NCBI RefSeq assembly: GCF_005543295.1
Contig: NZ_SRSG01000010.1
Span: 235,610 to 299,609, forward strand
DNA from: Halalkalirubrum salinum
GTDB taxonomy: Archaea; Halobacteriota; Halobacteria; Halobacteriales; Haloferacaceae
Length of the DNA stretch: 64,000 nucleotides
Direction of reading: 5' to 3'
Under the pieces are notes generated by a model. It made no database searches. It was given only the letters and a program-made list of their open reading frames with translations, and had not been told where the DNA came from. The translations under genes were made by a program, and so were the position numbers. Numbering within the stretch: position 1 is the first letter of the stretch; each line of letters opens with the position of its first letter. This document shows positions 1 through 8,200 of this stretch, in pieces.

Positions 1-18
1 GCTTATGTATTGGTAGAA

Positions 19-261
19 TCAGCGGCGCAGCTCAAGACACGCAGGCCGTTCGCTGCCCGGTTCGGTCCCCAGTTGCTCGTGGCTGTGGTGAAAGAATCGA
101 AGCTTCGCCCCCGTCTCCTCGGCGATCGGGTCGAAACACACCCGCTGGTAGCGAGCATTGTCGAGGAGATTGACCATCACGCCAGATTCGTGCTGTGAGA
201 CTGACTCGTAGGGGCACGCACAGACTGGACACCGATCGGGACGCTTGTCGGGCACCTCCAT
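19..261 (-). CDS. Small conserved haloarchaeal zinc-binding-type protein
   Basis: An 80-residue acidic protein starting with ATG at 261. It carries CPVC followed by a further Cys (C-x2-C-x-C near residues 12-17) and one more Cys near residue 42, so metal binding is possible. The remainder is rich in His, Glu and Arg and has no membrane segment. I recognise the overall look of a haloarchaeal conserved hypothetical protein but cannot assign a function. It has no obvious operon partner in the window. Confidence 0.6.
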   Translation of the reverse strand: MEVPDKRPDRCPVCACPYESVSQHESGVMVNLLDNARYQRVCFDPIAEETGAKLRFFHHSHEQLGTEPGSERPACLELRR

Positions 262-377
262 ACGTACACAGAGGATTTAGCCGGACAAAAGCGTACAGTT
301 GGCGAGCAGACAGTCAAAAGAGAGAGTCCCTGACGGGGCTGCTCGTTCGATTCGTCGTCGAATCAAGCGTGTGTCGA

Positions 378-1103
378 TCAGACCGCAGGCTGTTCAGTCG
401 GGGTGTGACCGTCCTGCATCGTGGTCTCAGGGCGGACATCCGCCCACGTGTGGCCGATGACGTAGTACGCAGCGACAACCGCATAAAACGACACGAATGC
501 CGCAGCGATGAAGCCGGCAACCGGGATTGCACCAACGAGTCCACTAACGATACCGCCAGCAATGATGAGCGCCGCCGCGGTAAGCCAGCCCATCGCGTAC
601 GTTCGATCGACGAGCGCCGGCCACAGGGTCCGGATCGCGAAGCCGTCACGGATTCGACCGGTGTCGGCGTAGTGTGCGATCGCGGCCGGCGAGATGTACA
701 TCCCGGCCAGCGCGATGACGACCCCGAAGAGCCCGACGAGGACGACAACGCCAAACCCAACAACGCCCGAAAGCGTCGCCAGTCGTGGGGGAAGCGATGA
801 GGCCGACAGGACAGACACCGCCGCGATCGCGGCCGCGATTGTCAGGATGAGCGCGGGCAATACGAGGTACACAAAGACGATGACCGACGCCTTTGCGCCG
901 TCGACAGTGGTGTCGACCCACGCCTCAAACGCTGGTGGTTCGTCGTTACCGCTCGACGTACGACGGATAACCTCGAGGATGTATCCGGTTACGGTGAACA
1001 CCGGGAGCAAAAGCGGTGAAAGAATGAGCAACAGGCCCCCGATGAGTATCGTTTTGACGGGGTCTGTGGACGATCGAAGGTATTGAACTGACTCGTTGAA
1101 CAT
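378..1103 (-). CDS. DUF4013 family membrane protein
   Basis: A 241-residue integral membrane protein with about five or six hydrophobic stretches (near residues 18-45, 75-100, 112-135, 160-195 and 205-225) separated by short polar loops. The layout, including the N-terminal pair 'LRSSTDP' and 'GGLLLILSPLLLPVF', fits DUF4013, common in haloarchaea and of unknown function. The ATG at 1103 starts just before the first membrane segment. It is transcribed alone, away from the dehydrogenase gene upstream. Confidence 0.75.
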   Translation of the reverse strand: MFNESVQYLRSSTDPVKTILIGGLLLILSPLLLPVFTVTGYILEVIRRTSSGNDEPPAFEAWVDTTVDGAKASVIVFVYLVLPALILTIAAAIAAVSVLSASSLPPRLATLSGVVGFGVVVLVGLFGVVIALAGMYISPAAIAHYADTGRIRDGFAIRTLWPALVDRTYAMGWLTAAALIIAGGIVSGLVGAIPVAGFIAAAFVSFYAVVAAYYVIGHTWADVRPETTMQDGHTPTEQPAV

Positions 1104-1193
1104 GGTGAATCGAAGGTATGAACGCGCTGTGACTACTTAAATAAGTGCCTGGGACATGTGAGCGGCAAGATGACCGCGATAACAGGTAGTGGA

Positions 1194-2033
1194 TCAAAAG
1201 CCGCCTTCCCGATCGAACATCTCCGCCGAGAGCGGTGCAGGATCACCCTCGGTGACGTTGTACCGCGAAAAATCAGTCACACCGGCGGCCTCGAGGATGT
1301 CTTCGACGTACTCGGCGTTGCCAGTGTACTCCGCAGGGTCATTCGAGAGCATCGTAAGCACCGCGTCAGAGACGATTTCGGGCGTTCGCCAGTCGTCTTC
1401 GGTTCCCAGCCCAAAGTACCGCGTGGCGCGGGTGTCGACCGCCGTCTTCGGCCAGAAGGTGTTACAGCCGATGTCATGCGCTGCGAGCTCGTCGGCCAAC
1501 GAGAGCGTAAGAAACGACATCCCGAGCTTCGACCAAGCGTAGGGGGCCAACCCGGGAGCGCGATCGACCGTTACCGGCGGCGCGTTCGTCAAGATCCAGC
1601 CCTCGTCCGAATCGGTCAGATGTGGGATAAATGCCCGCGAAACGAGGTACGTCCCACGGACGTTGACGTCTGTGAGCAGATCGAAGCGCTTCGGCGGAAG
1701 GTCCGCGACGTTCGCAAGCTGGATCGCACTCGCGTTGTTGATGACGATGTCGACGCCGCCGAATCGGTCGATCGTCCGCTCGGCGGCCGCTTCTACCGCC
1801 TCGGGATCGCGGACGTCCAGTTGAACCGCGAGCGACTCAACGCCGCGTGCGTCGCATGCAGCAGCCGTCTTGTGAATTGTTCCCTCGAGATCGCTATCAG
1901 TGTCATCGACCGTCTTGCCGGTGGAGACCACGTTACAACCGGCATCCGCGAGCGCAAGGGCGATCGATTTACCAATACCGCGGGTCGTCCCGGTGATAAA
2001 TGCGGTTCGGCCTGTGAGATCCGGAATGTCCAT
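1194..2033 (-). CDS. SDR family oxidoreductase (HSDL2-like)
   Basis: A 279-residue short-chain dehydrogenase/reductase. The NAD(P)-binding motif TGTTRGIG lies near residues 13-20, the NNAS motif near residue 95, and an active-site YAWSK near residue 160. The catalytic Ser region reads 'LTNAPPV', as in the HSDL2-like subgroup rather than the usual GSIS. The substrate is unknown. The frame stays open upstream, but the ATG at 2033 gives the normal SDR start (MDIPDLTGR) directly before the Rossmann fold. It is divergent from the isoprenoid-type gene at 2151. Confidence 0.85.
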   Translation of the reverse strand: MDIPDLTGRTAFITGTTRGIGKSIALALADAGCNVVSTGKTVDDTDSDLEGTIHKTAAACDARGVESLAVQLDVRDPEAVEAAAERTIDRFGGVDIVINNASAIQLANVADLPPKRFDLLTDVNVRGTYLVSRAFIPHLTDSDEGWILTNAPPVTVDRAPGLAPYAWSKLGMSFLTLSLADELAAHDIGCNTFWPKTAVDTRATRYFGLGTEDDWRTPEIVSDAVLTMLSNDPAEYTGNAEYVEDILEAAGVTDFSRYNVTEGDPAPLSAEMFDREGGF

Positions 2034-2103
2034 GGATCCACCACGATCGGTAGTGGGAAAACTGTACGGGTGTGGATTGTTTATTAGAGCAGCTCGATCG
2101 GAG

Positions 2104-2131
2104 TCCACCTCGGTGGATAGCAGATATAAGT
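2104..2131 (+). promoter_or_regulatory. Palindrome plus TATA box before the isoprenoid-type gene
   Basis: A perfect palindrome (TCCACC-TC-GGTGGA, 2104-2117) stands directly upstream of a TATA-like stretch (agatataag, about 2122-2130), about 25 bases before the ATG at 2151. The spacing fits a leaderless transcript. The palindrome is in the BRE/operator position, so a repressor or activator site is a reasonable inference. Confidence 0.5.
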
Positions 2132-2150
2132 AGGCTCTCGTGAAAGCGAG

Positions 2151-3116
2151 ATGTATACGATGTGTTCGCGGTTCAACACCGATCCCGAAGCAATACAGCA
2201 ATCGATCGACTCAGTCACGTTGCCAGCCTGGTTCGATCCGGTGTTTAATCGATACGAACGGACAATTGGTGACCGCGATCGGCTGCTCTGGAAGTGGCTA
2301 TATCACATTATCCCGACGTTTCAGCTCTCATCAGTGCCAGAGACGTACACCGACGCTGCACGGAACGCGAATTTCGGGATGTCGGTATACATGACGATTC
2401 TTGACGATATCGCCGAACGACATTGCGATCGGCCACTGTTCGAGGCCGGCAGACAGATCCCGTTTTCGAAGGTGACCCCACGAGCACCGGCTGATGACGA
2501 CGGTGCAGTTCTCTCGTTACTCGAGAAGGTATGGGAGCAAACCGAGTCGTTCCTCGCGAAGGGGCCCCGGGCGGACGAGTTCCGTGAGATCCTGGAGTTC
2601 GACCTCCGACAGTCGCTCAACACGATGGAGTACAATCGGCTCGTAAACACCGACCCACGGATCGTGAGTTGTCGATCGATCGATCGCCGCGACGTGTATA
2701 ATATGCTATTGTTCATTTATACTGACATTGATCTTGCGTTCTCGCCGCGGTTCGACCGCAACGAGCACGCCGCATTTCGTGACTTCGTGTGGGACACACA
2801 ACGGCTCGCACGAATCAGCAACTGGGTGACCACGTGGGAACGGGAGGTCCACGAAGGCGATTACACATCAAAAGTGGTCTTACGTGCGGTCGAACGGGGT
2901 ATCGTAACAATGGACGGGTTGGACAACAACCCAGATGATGCCATTGCGCGCATCCAGGCATCGGATATCGAATCCGAACTGTTAGCCGAGTGGGATCGGC
3001 GCTACACCGAGCTTCAATCGAATGAGATCGGGCTGGCAAGTATTGATGCCGCGGCGTTCTTAGACGGGATACAATACATTCGCATGGTCGATGAGGCACT
3101 TCGAGGAAAAAAATAA
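2151..3116 (+). CDS. Class I isoprenoid-synthase-like (terpene-synthase-like) enzyme
   Basis: A 321-residue alpha-helical protein. Two features match class I terpene synthases. One is an aspartate-rich motif, ILDDIAER, with D85, D86 and E89. The other is an NSE-type triad NWVTTWERE, with N224, T228 and E232 followed by EGDYTSKVV. In that family these bind the Mg-diphosphate of a prenyl substrate. The spacing of about 140 residues between them also fits. No other domain is seen and the substrate is unknown. A prenyl-chain cyclase or hydrolase in membrane-lipid or carotenoid metabolism is possible. A second ATG at 2160 is an alternative start. A strong hairpin follows the stop codon. Confidence 0.6.
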   Translation: MYTMCSRFNTDPEAIQQSIDSVTLPAWFDPVFNRYERTIGDRDRLLWKWLYHIIPTFQLSSVPETYTDAARNANFGMSVYMTILDDIAERHCDRPLFEAGRQIPFSKVTPRAPADDDGAVLSLLEKVWEQTESFLAKGPRADEFREILEFDLRQSLNTMEYNRLVNTDPRIVSCRSIDRRDVYNMLLFIYTDIDLAFSPRFDRNEHAAFRDFVWDTQRLARISNWVTTWEREVHEGDYTSKVVLRAVERGIVTMDGLDNNPDDAIARIQASDIESELLAEWDRRYTELQSNEIGLASIDAAAFLDGIQYIRMVDEALRGKK

Positions 3117-3142
3117 CCGCTTGCAGTGTGTCGCGAGCGGTT
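3115..3142 (+). terminator. Stem-loop after the isoprenoid-type gene
   Basis: A ten-pair stem (AACCGCTTGC with GCGAGCGGTT, one G-U pair) closes an eight-base loop and overlaps the TAA stop. It separates this gene from the histidine kinase, which has its own TATA box (ttaatatac, about 3239-3247). It may act as a terminator or as an mRNA 3'-end stabiliser. There is no U-tract. Confidence 0.4.
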
Positions 3143-3274
3143 GCACGCACCGGTCGCCAGTTCGTCGTCGTGTACCTTCTACGAGTCCAGAGGTTATGAA
3201 CTGACGATCGAATACAAAGATCACTATGCGACCACGTCATTAATATACACATCCCGTATAACGTTGTTACATAA

Positions 3275-4306
3275 ATGTCGGGGGAAGATCGATGCGTGTA
3301 CCAGGAGGTGTTCGAGTCGATCCAGAACCCCGTATTGATCATCGACCCGAACTTTGTCATCGAGGATGCAAATCCTGCTGCGGCCGAGTTTCTCGATTAT
3401 CCGTCGAAAACGGCGTTACAAGGAACTGCGGTTTCATCGATGCTATACGATCCAGATGTTATTGAAGAAGTTGCCGAAGCAATCGCTGCGGGCAAGCCCT
3501 GGGAAGGCCGAACCGAACTCCTAACACACGGTGGGGAGGTAATTGCTGGACGCGGATCGGCCGTCCCGATTACTATCGATGGGGAGTTTACTTGTATCGC
3601 CGGGCTATTTGTTGATCTGACGAGACAGGAACAGTACAGCCGCTCGCTCAACATTTTGAACCGGGTGCTGCGGCACAATATCCGAAATGAGATAAACATC
3701 ATCCAAGGGACACTTGGAATGATCGACGAAGACTGTCTCGCCGAGGGAGATGTCGAACGACTCAACTCTGTGGAAAAACGGCTGGCCACGATCGTCGATC
3801 GAGCCAATACTGCGCGGCGTCTTGAAGAGTTATTAGACTTTGATGACGACCAGATCGAAGCAACCGTTCGGATCGATGAACTGCTCTGTGAGGCGATCGC
3901 GACAGTCGCATCCGAGTACCCAGAGGCGAAGTTCGTGTTCCCAGACTCGTTCGGGGCACGCTATGCGACCGCGAACCGGACAGCGGTGCGGGCATTCGAG
4001 GCCGTGTTAGAAAACGCCGTCGAACACAACGATACCGCGGAACCCACTGTCTGGATCGACGTCAGCGAAAACGACGATTCGGTTACAGTGGAGATTGAAG
4101 ACAACGGTCCAGGGATTGATCCCGAACGGGAGGATATCGTGTTCGGTCGCGAGGAAACAGACCAACTCAACCACGGAGACGGAATTAGCCTGTTTTTTGT
4201 CGATCAACTGTTCCGGATATACGGCGGCAGTGTAGGGGTCCAAGCGGGCGAGGAGGGCGGAGCACGATTTTGTTTGACGTTTCCACGGACAGGAGACACT
4301 GAGTAG
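3275..4306 (+). CDS. PAS domain sensor histidine kinase
   Basis: A soluble 343-residue kinase. Residues about 10-120 form a PAS sensor domain (start 'VFESIQNPVLIIDP'). The phosphoacceptor box follows (LRHNIRNE, His134), and then a HATPase_c domain with an N box (LENAVEHND), a G1 box (DNGPGID) and a G2 box (GDGISLFFV). There is no membrane segment, so it probably senses an intracellular signal. No response regulator lies beside it, which is usual for orphan haloarchaeal kinases. The ATG at 3275 lies about 30 bases after a TATA-like ttaatatac. Confidence 0.85.
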   Translation: MSGEDRCVYQEVFESIQNPVLIIDPNFVIEDANPAAAEFLDYPSKTALQGTAVSSMLYDPDVIEEVAEAIAAGKPWEGRTELLTHGGEVIAGRGSAVPITIDGEFTCIAGLFVDLTRQEQYSRSLNILNRVLRHNIRNEINIIQGTLGMIDEDCLAEGDVERLNSVEKRLATIVDRANTARRLEELLDFDDDQIEATVRIDELLCEAIATVASEYPEAKFVFPDSFGARYATANRTAVRAFEAVLENAVEHNDTAEPTVWIDVSENDDSVTVEIEDNGPGIDPEREDIVFGREETDQLNHGDGISLFFVDQLFRIYGGSVGVQAGEEGGARFCLTFPRTGDTE

Positions 4307-4308
4307 GG

Positions 4309-4599
4309 CTACTCCGATCGGTTTGACTCCCACAGCCGGATCCACGCCGCCAATGGCGCACGATTGCCGTCGATCGTCACCCGAACAGTGCCGTCAAACC
4401 GCCAGCGCGCACGCGGCGGGTCTTCGCCAAAGCGGGCTGGAACGTCGATCGACAGTTCCTCGGCAGTCAACTGGATCGCTTCAGATCGATCGACACCCTC
4501 GTCTAAGAGCCGATCCATGATCGACAGCCATGATTCATCTGAATCGTCCGAAGAGTGCTCAAGCGTGTCGGCTGCTGCTGGGTCCGTTCGTCCGCTCAT
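4309..4599 (-). CDS. Small hypothetical protein, paralogue of the gene at 5041
   Basis: A 96-residue acidic protein from the ATG at 4599 (the frame is open further up to 4683). Its C-terminal half ('SIDVPARFGEDPPRARWRFDGTV') closely parallels the 77-residue protein at 5041-5274 ('EIDVPSKVGADPEYAHWRIDGTL'), so both carry the same small fold. It is the last of three same-strand genes and ends three bases from the kinase stop, which faces it. The family is common in haloarchaea. I do not know its function. Confidence 0.6.
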   Translation of the reverse strand: MSGRTDPAAADTLEHSSDDSDESWLSIMDRLLDEGVDRSEAIQLTAEELSIDVPARFGEDPPRARWRFDGTVRVTIDGNRAPLAAWIRLWESNRSE

Positions 4600-4687
4600 A
4601 CGTACCTGTTGGAGCGCAGCTACCTTACTCCACCGGCAATTCCCATCCAGTGCTATCGCATCGTGTTGCCGACCAGTCTTCATCCGC

Positions 4688-5038
4688 CTACCCGAGGCGT
4701 CGGAGCGTCGCTTTGAAGATCCCGATCGGCAGGACGGTCACGTTTTCATCGCGGATAACCGATCGAAGAGCGCTGTCGGCGGGGAGTCCGTTCAGCCGGA
4801 CAATTGGGGCCCGCCGAACCTGGAGTTCGATCGGCGGTAACACCGCGGCGGGGTCACGACCAGGAGGAACAGCCTGCACAAAAAGCGGTCGGAGACGATC
4901 GAGTGCGGTTCGGAGTCGAGAAAGCGAGCGAAACGATGGGGCGTTGAGTATAATTCGATTGTCCTCAGACCAGATCGAAAACGACGTGCCGTCGGTTTCG
5001 AGTTCGAGCGAGACGTCGATCGAGAGGGTTGGTGACAC
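4688..5038 (-). CDS. Hypothetical protein between two paralogous small genes
   Basis: A 116-residue protein with no membrane segment and no motif I recognise. Predicted alternating strands ('LSIDVSLELETDGTSFSIW', 'RIILNAPSF') suggest a compact beta-rich fold. It begins two bases after the stop of the 77-residue gene, so they are very probably cotranscribed and translationally coupled. It does not resemble its two neighbours, which resemble each other. Confidence 0.6.
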   Translation of the reverse strand: MSPTLSIDVSLELETDGTSFSIWSEDNRIILNAPSFRSLSRLRTALDRLRPLFVQAVPPGRDPAAVLPPIELQVRRAPIVRLNGLPADSALRSVIRDENVTVLPIGIFKATLRRLG

Positions 5039-5040
5039 AG

Positions 5041-5274
5041 CTAGTCGTCGCGTTCTTTCGTTCCAATGGTCAGCGTTCCATCGATGCGCCAGTGTGCGTA
5101 TTCAGGATCCGCTCCGACCTTGCTCGGTACGTCAATCTCCATATCTTCGAACTCATAGGTCATTTCTGCACCGCGACCGGTGAGCCGATCGTACAACGCG
5201 ATCGCGAGCTCGGGCCACGTCTGTGCCTCCGCCTCGTCGTACCGACCGGTGGACCCTTTCTGTGTCATACCCAA
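5041..5274 (-). CDS. Small hypothetical protein, first gene of a three-gene unit
   Basis: A 77-residue acidic protein beginning 'MGMTQKGSTGRYDEAE'. The helix 'WPELAIALYDRLTGRGAEM' is followed by a short beta region, 'EIDVPSKVGADPEYAHWRIDG', shared with the product of 4309-4599. No catalytic motif is visible. It is the promoter-proximal member of a minus-strand unit of three. The IS1341-type element inserted just upstream (from about 5360) may have displaced its original upstream region. Confidence 0.6.
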   Translation of the reverse strand: MGMTQKGSTGRYDEAEAQTWPELAIALYDRLTGRGAEMTYEFEDMEIDVPSKVGADPEYAHWRIDGTLTIGTKERDD

Positions 5275-5361
5275 TTGTTCGATCGCCAGCCGCTTAATCT
5301 TCCGGTTCGCTGCCCTGTCGCCTGAGCATCACTGGTGAGTTCAAAGATGCAAGGCAGGATT

Positions 5362-6702
5362 CCACGGGTCACCTGACCCGTGGTGGAATGCCGACAAAGA
5401 CCAAAATAAAAATTTTAAATAACCAAACTACTTATTGAAAGTAGAGTGGACGACTACCTGAGACGTACAGCCATCACCCGCATCACCGTGAGCGACGAGC
5501 AAGACGCTGAATTGCTCGAAGCCACGATTAGCGACTGGCAACATGGAGCCACTCTCGCCTCCCAAATTGGATGGAGAGAAAACGAGGACTCCAAATATGA
5601 TCTCCAACAACTCGCGTACTCGGATGTGCGCGAGGAAACTCGTCTCGGGAGTCAACACGCAATACTCGCCACTCACCAAGCCGCAAGCGCACTCAAAGGC
5701 GTCAACGAACTCAAAGACAAAGGCGGAAAAGTCTCGTGTCCCGAGTTCACCAGTCCAACCATCAAATACGATGCAAACACACTGACGCTCTTTGAGGACA
5801 ACACTCTCTCACTCACCACCGTTGAGAGTCGGGTTCGGTGTGAACTTGTTCTCCCAGACGACGAGGACGGCTACCAGTACCAATTCTTGAACGACGACGA
5901 GTGGAGCGTTACCGAAAGCACGCTCACCGCTCGTGACGGTAACTACTTCTTGAACCTCGGGTTCCGTAAACCGAACCCGTTCGATGATCAAGAATCTCCT
6001 GCCGAGGACAGAACAGTTCTCGGAGTAGACCTCGGAATCGATAACCTCGCCGTCACCAGCACTGCACAGTTTAAATCGGGAAAGAAACTGGTTCACGACC
6101 ACGACCAATTCGAGCAAGTTCGTGGCGGTCTCCAACAAACGGGGACTCAATCGGCTCACCGAACACTTGTTGCACGAGGCGACCGAGAAGAACAGTATTC
6201 ACAAGACAAACTACACCGTGTCTCAAACGCGATTGTTGAGGAAGCCGTCGAACATGAGTGTAGTCACATCGTGTTCGAGGACTTGGAGTATATTCGTGAA
6301 CGGATGCCGAACGCGAGGAAGTTCCACCAATGGGCGCACCGCAAACTCGTTCAGTTCGTGACGTACAAAGCCGAATCACTCGGTGTTCGTATCGAGTTTG
6401 TGGACGCGGCGTATACGAGTCAGCGATGTTCTGAGTGTGGACACACGAGTCGTGGGAACCGACTTGTGCAAGCACGCTTCGAGTGTGAGAAGTGCGGTAA
6501 AGTGCTTCACGCAGATTACAATGCGGCGAAGAATATCGGGTGGCGGTTTGTCCGTCGTGGGCTAAAGGACTCACGGCGGACGGGCAACAGTCAACTTGCC
6601 CTCAAGTCAGGAACAGTGACGCCAAACCGGGGATTCGTCCCGTACTCCGTAGTGAGTTAGAGGCTGAGAACACTGACAAGCCCCGGGTCACCCGACCCGG
6701 GG
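5362..6702 (+). mobile_element. IS200/IS605-group tnpB-only element (IS1341 type)
   Basis: A single intact tnpB is bracketed by similar subterminal hairpins. The left one is CCACGGGTCA-CC-TGACCCGTGG (5362-5383), the right one CCCCGGGTC-ACCC-GACCCGGGG (6681-6702). There is no tnpA, so movement would need one in trans; the IS200 tnpA at 43381 is a candidate. In this group the right end is the scaffold region of the TnpB guide RNA. I did not find CGATCG in the tnpB gene, unlike the flanking genes. Exact ends were not determined. Confidence 0.75.
5446..6660 (+). CDS. tnpB: TnpB, RNA-guided endonuclease of IS200/IS605 family
   Basis: A 404-residue TnpB with all expected catalytic parts. RuvC-I is GVDLGIDN (about residues 195-202), RuvC-II is FEDLEYI and RuvC-III is ADYNAAKNI. 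A four-cysteine zinc finger (CSECG...CEKCG) sits between the last two. TnpB proteins are guide-RNA-directed DNA nucleases that help keep the element in place after excision. The start is GTG at 5446; homologues also start at this MDDYLRR-like position. No internal stop or frameshift is seen, so it may be active. Confidence 0.85.
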   Translation: MDDYLRRTAITRITVSDEQDAELLEATISDWQHGATLASQIGWRENEDSKYDLQQLAYSDVREETRLGSQHAILATHQAASALKGVNELKDKGGKVSCPEFTSPTIKYDANTLTLFEDNTLSLTTVESRVRCELVLPDDEDGYQYQFLNDDEWSVTESTLTARDGNYFLNLGFRKPNPFDDQESPAEDRTVLGVDLGIDNLAVTSTAQFKSGKKLVHDHDQFEQVRGGLQQTGTQSAHRTLVARGDREEQYSQDKLHRVSNAIVEEAVEHECSHIVFEDLEYIRERMPNARKFHQWAHRKLVQFVTYKAESLGVRIEFVDAAYTSQRCSECGHTSRGNRLVQARFECEKCGKVLHADYNAAKNIGWRFVRRGLKDSRRTGNSQLALKSGTVTPNRGFVPYSVVS

Positions 6703-6750
6703 TCGTTGACCGATCTCAACTATTAACCCACCGGCCGATAGAGCGTCAGT

Positions 6751-7248
6751 ATGACCGAGATACATCCCGACCAACGCGTTGCCGTACTGGCAGACTCACA
6801 GAATCTCTATCACACCGCGCAGAGTTTGTATTCGCGGAACATCGACTACTCTTCGCTGTTGGAAAAGGCAGTCGCAGATCGATCGCTCGTGCGGGCGATC
6901 GCGTACGTTATTCGTGCAGATTCACCTGAAGAGGAGAAGTTCTTCGAGGCGCTCGTCGACATCGGCTTCGAGACAAAAATCAAGGCGATCAAGACATTCG
7001 GCGACGGCTCGAAGAAGGCCGACTGGGACGTCGGAATGAGTCTCGACGCGGTGACCCTCGCGAGCCACGTGGATACGGTTGTCCTGTGTACCGGTGACGG
7101 TGACTTCTCGCGGCTGTGTTCACATCTCAGACACGAAGGAGTCCGCGTCGAGGTGATGAGCTTTGGCTCCTCAACTGCCGAGGAACTGATCGACGCCACT
7201 GATGCCTTTATTGACCTCGCCGAGCGCGAAGATACCTTCTTGCTTTGA
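6751..7248 (+). CDS. NYN domain protein (LabA/DUF88 family)
   Basis: A 165-residue single-domain protein of the NYN (PIN-like) nuclease fold. It has an N-terminal acid ('VLADSQNLY'), a central 'KKADWDVGMSLDA' and a C-terminal 'CTGDGDFSRL', matching the conserved Asp set of LabA/DUF88 proteins. These probably bind one metal and act on RNA, but targets are rarely known. The next small gene starts three bases after the stop, suggesting cotranscription. It begins about 50 bases after the right hairpin of the tnpB element. Confidence 0.8.
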   Translation: MTEIHPDQRVAVLADSQNLYHTAQSLYSRNIDYSSLLEKAVADRSLVRAIAYVIRADSPEEEKFFEALVDIGFETKIKAIKTFGDGSKKADWDVGMSLDAVTLASHVDTVVLCTGDGDFSRLCSHLRHEGVRVEVMSFGSSTAEELIDATDAFIDLAEREDTFLL

Positions 7249-7250
7249 GG

Positions 7251-7451
7251 ATGTCTGACAGCACCACCTCGGAGACAGAGCCGTTTCCGGTCGAAATACT
7301 GGCTGTGCCGTTCATTGTTGGAATGGCCGTCGGAATCGCTTTCGGCCGCGTCGCGTTTCAGAGCACGCTCGTCGGTTTCGCGATCGGGGTTGCCCTGTTC
7401 GGGCTGCTCGCGATCGTCCGTGTTCGGCTACTGCCGGTTCGATCGCAGTAG
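7251..7451 (+). CDS. Small membrane protein
   Basis: A 66-residue protein with two predicted membrane helices (about residues 16-34 and 40-58) joined by a very short loop. The N-terminus is polar and Ser/Thr-rich and the C-terminus is basic ('RVRLLPVRSQ'), consistent with a hairpin in the membrane and both ends in the cytoplasm. The ATG at 7251 is three bases after the NYN gene stop. Function unknown. Confidence 0.6.
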   Translation: MSDSTTSETEPFPVEILAVPFIVGMAVGIAFGRVAFQSTLVGFAIGVALFGLLAIVRVRLLPVRSQ

Positions 7452-7518
7452 GGGTCGAACGGCGATCGTCGCGGACTCGTGACGCAACCGATTTGTACGG
7501 CTACGCGGTATCGCGTGC

Positions 7519-7998
7519 ATGAGCAACCTCGCCGATGAGACCGCCCTTGATCCGCTCCGAACGATCGCGGACTACCAGTTCGGCTCGGGCGCGGGCCCGG
7601 CGCTGTTTCCGGCCGACGAACCGATCGAGATCCGTCGATCGAGCGGCGGCCGCCCGCGACAGGTGCTCGTTTCCGGTACCCGCGTGGTCTCCTATGGGAC
7701 CGACGGCCGATTCAGACTGGGCTACGAGGGCGGCAAACGACTCCAGGCAGCGCTGGACCCGCCGGCCTACCGGGTTGTCGTCGGCGACGAATCTGCTCCC
7801 TTCGTCCGAGACGGAAAGAACGTCTTTGCGAAGTTCGTCACCGAGGTCGATCCGGTAATCCGCCCCGGCGACGAGGTGCTGGTCGAACATCACACCGGCT
7901 CGCTGTTGGGCGTTGGCCGCGCGGAGCTATCGGCGGACGGGATCGAAGATTTCGAGTCGGGGATGGCCGTCAAGGTGCGGGACGGAACGCCCGAGTAA
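7519..7998 (+). CDS. PUA domain protein
   Basis: A 159-residue protein. The C-terminal half is a PUA RNA-binding domain ('SAPFVRDGKNVFAKFV', then 'VIRPGDEVLVEHHTGSLLGVGRAEL'), as in archaeosine transglycosylase and pseudouridine synthases. The N-terminal part ('TIADYQFGSGAGPALFP') belongs to the stand-alone archaeal PUA family related to arcTGT. It probably binds tRNA or rRNA. No catalytic domain is present. Confidence 0.8.
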   Translation: MSNLADETALDPLRTIADYQFGSGAGPALFPADEPIEIRRSSGGRPRQVLVSGTRVVSYGTDGRFRLGYEGGKRLQAALDPPAYRVVVGDESAPFVRDGKNVFAKFVTEVDPVIRPGDEVLVEHHTGSLLGVGRAELSADGIEDFESGMAVKVRDGTPE

Positions 7999-8174
7999 GT
8001 GGCTAGGAGGGCGCCTCTATCGAAAAAACTGGATTTATTCATAAGGATCAACAGACAGTCGTTGGATCTGATTCATGGGAGTGTCGTAGCCAACCAGAGA
8101 TTTCGGTACCGCTTGAAATCCCATGTTATGATGTGTTCGTTCGATCTAGTTGCCCGAACAGCGAGGAAACTAAA
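7999..8174. other. Intergenic stretch without a visible gene
   Basis: About 180 bases between the PUA gene and the toxin-antitoxin operator. It is AT-richer than the neighbours and has no reading frame I can support and no strong repeat. Confidence 0.5.
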
Positions 8175-8195
8175 TATGTGTAGAATCTACACATA
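8175..8195 (+). promoter_or_regulatory. Palindromic operator of the toxin-antitoxin pair
   Basis: Two perfect ten-base arms (TATGTGTAGA and TCTACACATA) flank one central A. The site ends five bases before the antitoxin ATG at 8201. Its position and symmetry are those of a ribbon-helix-helix autorepression site. Confidence 0.65.
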
Positions 8196-8200
8196 AACGG

